NCBI GenBank assembly: GCA_029934555.1
Contig: JAOZMA010000043.1
Span: forward strand, 1-8,645
Reading direction: 5' to 3'
Length of the DNA stretch: 8,645 bases
Source: Acidimicrobiia bacterium
GTDB taxonomy: Bacteria > Actinomycetota > Acidimicrobiia > Spongiisociales > UBA5794
Every line of letters starts with the position of its first letter. The stretch's first letter is position 1. The position numbers were made by a program, and so were the translations under genes. The notes under the pieces were generated by a model. That model had not been told where the DNA came from, did no database searches, and saw only the letters and a list, made by a program, of their open reading frames with translations. This document shows, one piece after another, positions 6,931 through 8,645 of this stretch.

Positions 6931-6939
6931 TGGGGGGGG

Positions 6940-7911
6940 TTAGATGAAGGCGTACACCGCGAACGCCACGAAACCCGTCAGGAGGATCACACCCTCTGTT
7001 CGTGTGATGCGTCTGCCACTGAAAGCGAAGACTCCCGCTACGAAGACCGTGCCAACCATGATCGCGAGCAGCGGGATGGTGATGTCGTACAGCTCTCCCG
7101 GACCGAGAATCGCGGCAAGGCCGATAACTCCCAATGAGTTGAAGATATTCGATCCGAGGACGTTTCCGAGAACCAGCCCCGGCTCTCGATTACGAGCGGC
7201 GGCGATGCCCGCCGCCAATTCGGGAAGGCTCGTGCCAACACCGGTAACCAGGCCAAGGAACAGGGTTGAGAGTCCGAGCTGCGCCCCCACACTGAGGACC
7301 CCGTCGAGGAGGAAATCTGCAGCGATGATCGTCACAATTAGCGCACCAACGCCGACGAGAATCTCCTTGCCGACTTTCTTGCGCCACACGTCGATGCCGG
7401 TGGTGCTCCCGGCATCGACGGAATCACCCTCATCGTCGAGACTCTCGAACACCGGACCGGGATCGCTGCTCGACCACCGAACCATGAGCCAGATCGCGAC
7501 GCCGAGAAGAATGAGCAGAAGGAAACCCTCCCAGGCATCGAGCCATCCGTTGGCGAGGACCGCAGCCAGCACGGCGACGGACGCGAACATCAGGGCGCCC
7601 TCACGCTTGATGACCCGTCTTCTGGCGACGATCGGTGTGAACAACGCTGCCGCTCCGAGCACGAGAGTCACGTTCGATATGTTCGAACTGACAACGTTGC
7701 TGACAGCCAGATCGAGTTCACCCTCCAGCGCGGCGAGCGCCGAAACAACGAACTCAGGAACAGACGTTCCGAAACCCACCACGACCGCGCCGATGAATAT
7801 GACGGACACGCCGAAGGCGCGCGAGATCCTCACCGCCGACTTTGCGAGCCGATCGGCGGCGTAGATGAGGGCGATCAGCCCTCCGGCGATCCTGATGACA
7901 TCGAGAAGCAC
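6940..7911 (-). CDS. Calcium/sodium antiporter (CaCA superfamily, YrbG-like)
   Basis: This 323-residue membrane protein has the two-repeat layout of CaCA cation exchangers, with about ten hydrophobic helices split by an acidic loop (about 148-180). The first alpha repeat (45-80) has GFGTSVPE (47-53 region, Glu53) followed by SNVVSSNISN (71-80). The second (222-260) has GVGTSLPE (Glu231) and GNVLGSNIFN (249-258). The two glutamates are the expected ion-binding acids. Family members exchange Ca2+ for Na+ (or H+) across the cytoplasmic membrane. The first repeat has Ser where the second and most relatives have Gly, which may affect ion choice. The start is GTG 7911, supported by an AAAGGG ribosome site. 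Length is normal for the prokaryotic family (300-330). It diverges from nhaA, which suggests joint Na+ and pH handling. The transported ion is inferred. Confidence 0.93.
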   Translation of the reverse strand: MLLDVIRIAGGLIALIYAADRLAKSAVRISRAFGVSVIFIGAVVVGFGTSVPEFVVSALAALEGELDLAVSNVVSSNISNVTLVLGAAALFTPIVARRRVIKREGALMFASVAVLAAVLANGWLDAWEGFLLLILLGVAIWLMVRWSSSDPGPVFESLDDEGDSVDAGSTTGIDVWRKKVGKEILVGVGALIVTIIAADFLLDGVLSVGAQLGLSTLFLGLVTGVGTSLPELAAGIAAARNREPGLVLGNVLGSNIFNSLGVIGLAAILGPGELYDITIPLLAIMVGTVFVAGVFAFSGRRITRTEGVILLTGFVAFAVYAFI

Positions 7912-7915
7912 GGGG

Positions 7916-7921
7916 CCCTTT
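7916..7921 (-). promoter_or_regulatory. Ribosome binding site of the exchanger gene
   Basis: AAAGGG on the minus strand, 4-5 bases before GTG 7911. This decides the GTG start, since no ATG is present near the N-terminus of the first hydrophobic helix. Confidence 0.65.
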
Positions 7922-7933
7922 CGAGACGCTCGG

Positions 7934-7939
7934 ATGGTA
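7934..7939 (-). promoter_or_regulatory. Candidate -10 box for the exchanger gene
   Basis: TACCAT on the minus strand, 22 bases before GTG 7911, leaves room for a short leader containing the AAAGGG site. No clear -35 is seen at standard spacing. It is identical to the box proposed for bpa. Confidence 0.3.
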
Positions 7940-7953
7940 ACGAGGAGTAGGAA

Positions 7954-7981
7954 CGGACAGTCTGCCGCGCGGCGCTAATCT
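7954..7981 (+). promoter_or_regulatory. Candidate nhaA promoter
   Basis: CGGACA (7954-7959, four of six matches to the -35 consensus), a 16-base spacer, and TAATCT (7976-7981, TANNNT) stand 10 bases before the nhaA ATG. Transcription would start within a few bases of the ATG, in keeping with the lack of a strong Shine-Dalgarno there. Confidence 0.35.
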
Positions 7982-7991
7982 CGGGATTCGC

Positions 7992-8645
7992 ATGGACCGA
8001 GACACCGAACGACTTCATAGGACCTGGCTCCACTCCGATCAACTCATCCCGAGGCGGTTCGTTCGTCCGGCGCTCGAGTTCATGCAGATGGAAGCTGCCG
8101 GTGCGATCGTCCTCCTCGCTGCCACGATCGCTGCCCTCGTTTGGGCGAACTCCGCATGGGGCGAGTCGTACTTCGAGTTCTGGGACATCCACATCGATTT
8201 CTCAATCGCCGGATTCCATTTCGATGAGTCGCTGAAGCACTTCGTCAACGACGGCCTGATGGCGATCTTCTTCTTCGTCGTCGGTCTCGAGATCAAGCGC
8301 GAGCTCGTCGTCGGCGAGTTGAACTCGGTCAAGAAGGCATCGCTCCCCGCCGTGGCCGCTCTCGGGGGAATGATCGTCCCGGCCCTCGTCTACGTCGCAT
8401 TCGTCGCATCGAGCGGTCCTCCCGACGCGATCGCCGGATGGGGAATCCCGATGGCCACAGACATCGCGTTCTCTGTTGGCGTGATCGCATTGTTGTCGAC
8501 GAGAGTCCCGATCGGTGCGAAGCTATTCCTCCTGGCACTTGCCATCGTCGATGACATCGGGGCGATCCTCGTCATCGCGATCTTCTACACAGATGACCTT
8601 GCCTTCACCTGGATGATCGTTGCCGTAGGAGCGATGGTGCTGATA
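7992..8645 (+). CDS. nhaA: Na+/H+ antiporter NhaA, 3' part beyond window
   Basis: ATG 7992 opens 218 codons that run to the window end; NhaA proteins are usually 380-450 residues, so about half is present. The family expels Na+ (or Li+) in exchange for H+ at the cytoplasmic membrane and is pH-gated. Seen here: a charged N-terminal tail (1-26), first helix AGAIVLLAATIAALVWANS (36-54), HFVNDGLMAIFFFVVGLEIK (83-102), RELVVGEL (103-110), GWGIPMATDIAFSVGV (149-164) with Asp157, and AIVDDIGAILVIAIFY (184-199) with Asp187 and Asp188. These three aspartates correspond to D133, D163 and D164 of E. coli NhaA, the ion-binding core, so the part seen should be functional. No strong Shine-Dalgarno precedes the ATG. 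It is transcribed away from the exchanger gene across an 80-base gap (7912-7991). Confidence 0.96.
   Translation, partial: MDRDTERLHRTWLHSDQLIPRRFVRPALEFMQMEAAGAIVLLAATIAALVWANSAWGESYFEFWDIHIDFSIAGFHFDESLKHFVNDGLMAIFFFVVGLEIKRELVVGELNSVKKASLPAVAALGGMIVPALVYVAFVASSGPPDAIAGWGIPMATDIAFSVGVIALLSTRVPIGAKLFLLALAIVDDIGAILVIAIFYTDDLAFTWMIVAVGAMVLI

Noticed and set aside
6944..7864. Plus-strand open frame (306 codons) opposite the exchanger
   Set aside because: It is the antisense of membrane-protein codons, rich in Pro, Thr and Arg, with no family likeness. The minus-strand CaCA repeats are decisive.

Overview
The window is GC-rich, gene-dense bacterial DNA with seven protein genes, no gap over 100 bases between them, and no RNA gene, CRISPR array or insertion sequence that I can see. 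It points to a proteasome-carrying actinobacterium. One gene is a clear bacterial proteasome activator (Bpa/PafE family) and another is an actinobacterial PAC2-family protein. The nuclease-like protein with an AbiEi-type N-terminus is also of a kind common in Actinobacteria. The GATC-rich composition and the mix of an aldehyde ferredoxin oxidoreductase with Na+ antiporters would suit an environmental, perhaps marine, lineage such as Acidimicrobiia. That placement is inference.

Left block (minus strand, read right to left): bpa (3271-2774), then a full-length tungsten/molybdenum-pterin aldehyde ferredoxin oxidoreductase (AOR, 2701-881), then a PAC2-family protein (from 851 and off the left edge). 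Gaps of 72 and 29 bases and shared direction make this a plausible operon. It places a metal- and iron-sulfur-dependent oxidoreductase between two genes whose families are tied to the proteasome.

Middle: a membrane-anchored penicillin-acylase-family Ntn hydrolase (3325-5853, plus) diverges from bpa across only 53 bases. That spacer holds back-to-back TANNNT boxes placed so that both transcripts could be leaderless. Convergent to it is a solitary protein with an AbiEi-like N-terminal domain and a DUF559 (PD-(D/E)XK-like) C-terminal domain (minus, stop at 5907). This gene is bracketed by two direct copies of a 49-base hairpin-forming sequence (5857-5905 and 6882-6930, 41 of 49 bases identical). 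The repeat pair is the most unusual non-coding structure here.

Right block: a Na+/Ca2+-type (CaCA/YrbG-like) exchanger (7911-6940, minus) diverges from an nhaA Na+/H+ antiporter (7992 to the right edge, plus). They share an 80-base promoter region and would couple Na+, H+ and Ca2+ gradients. I found no obviously new multi-gene system. The best leads are the Bpa-AOR-PAC2 arrangement and the hairpin repeats flanking the DUF559 gene.
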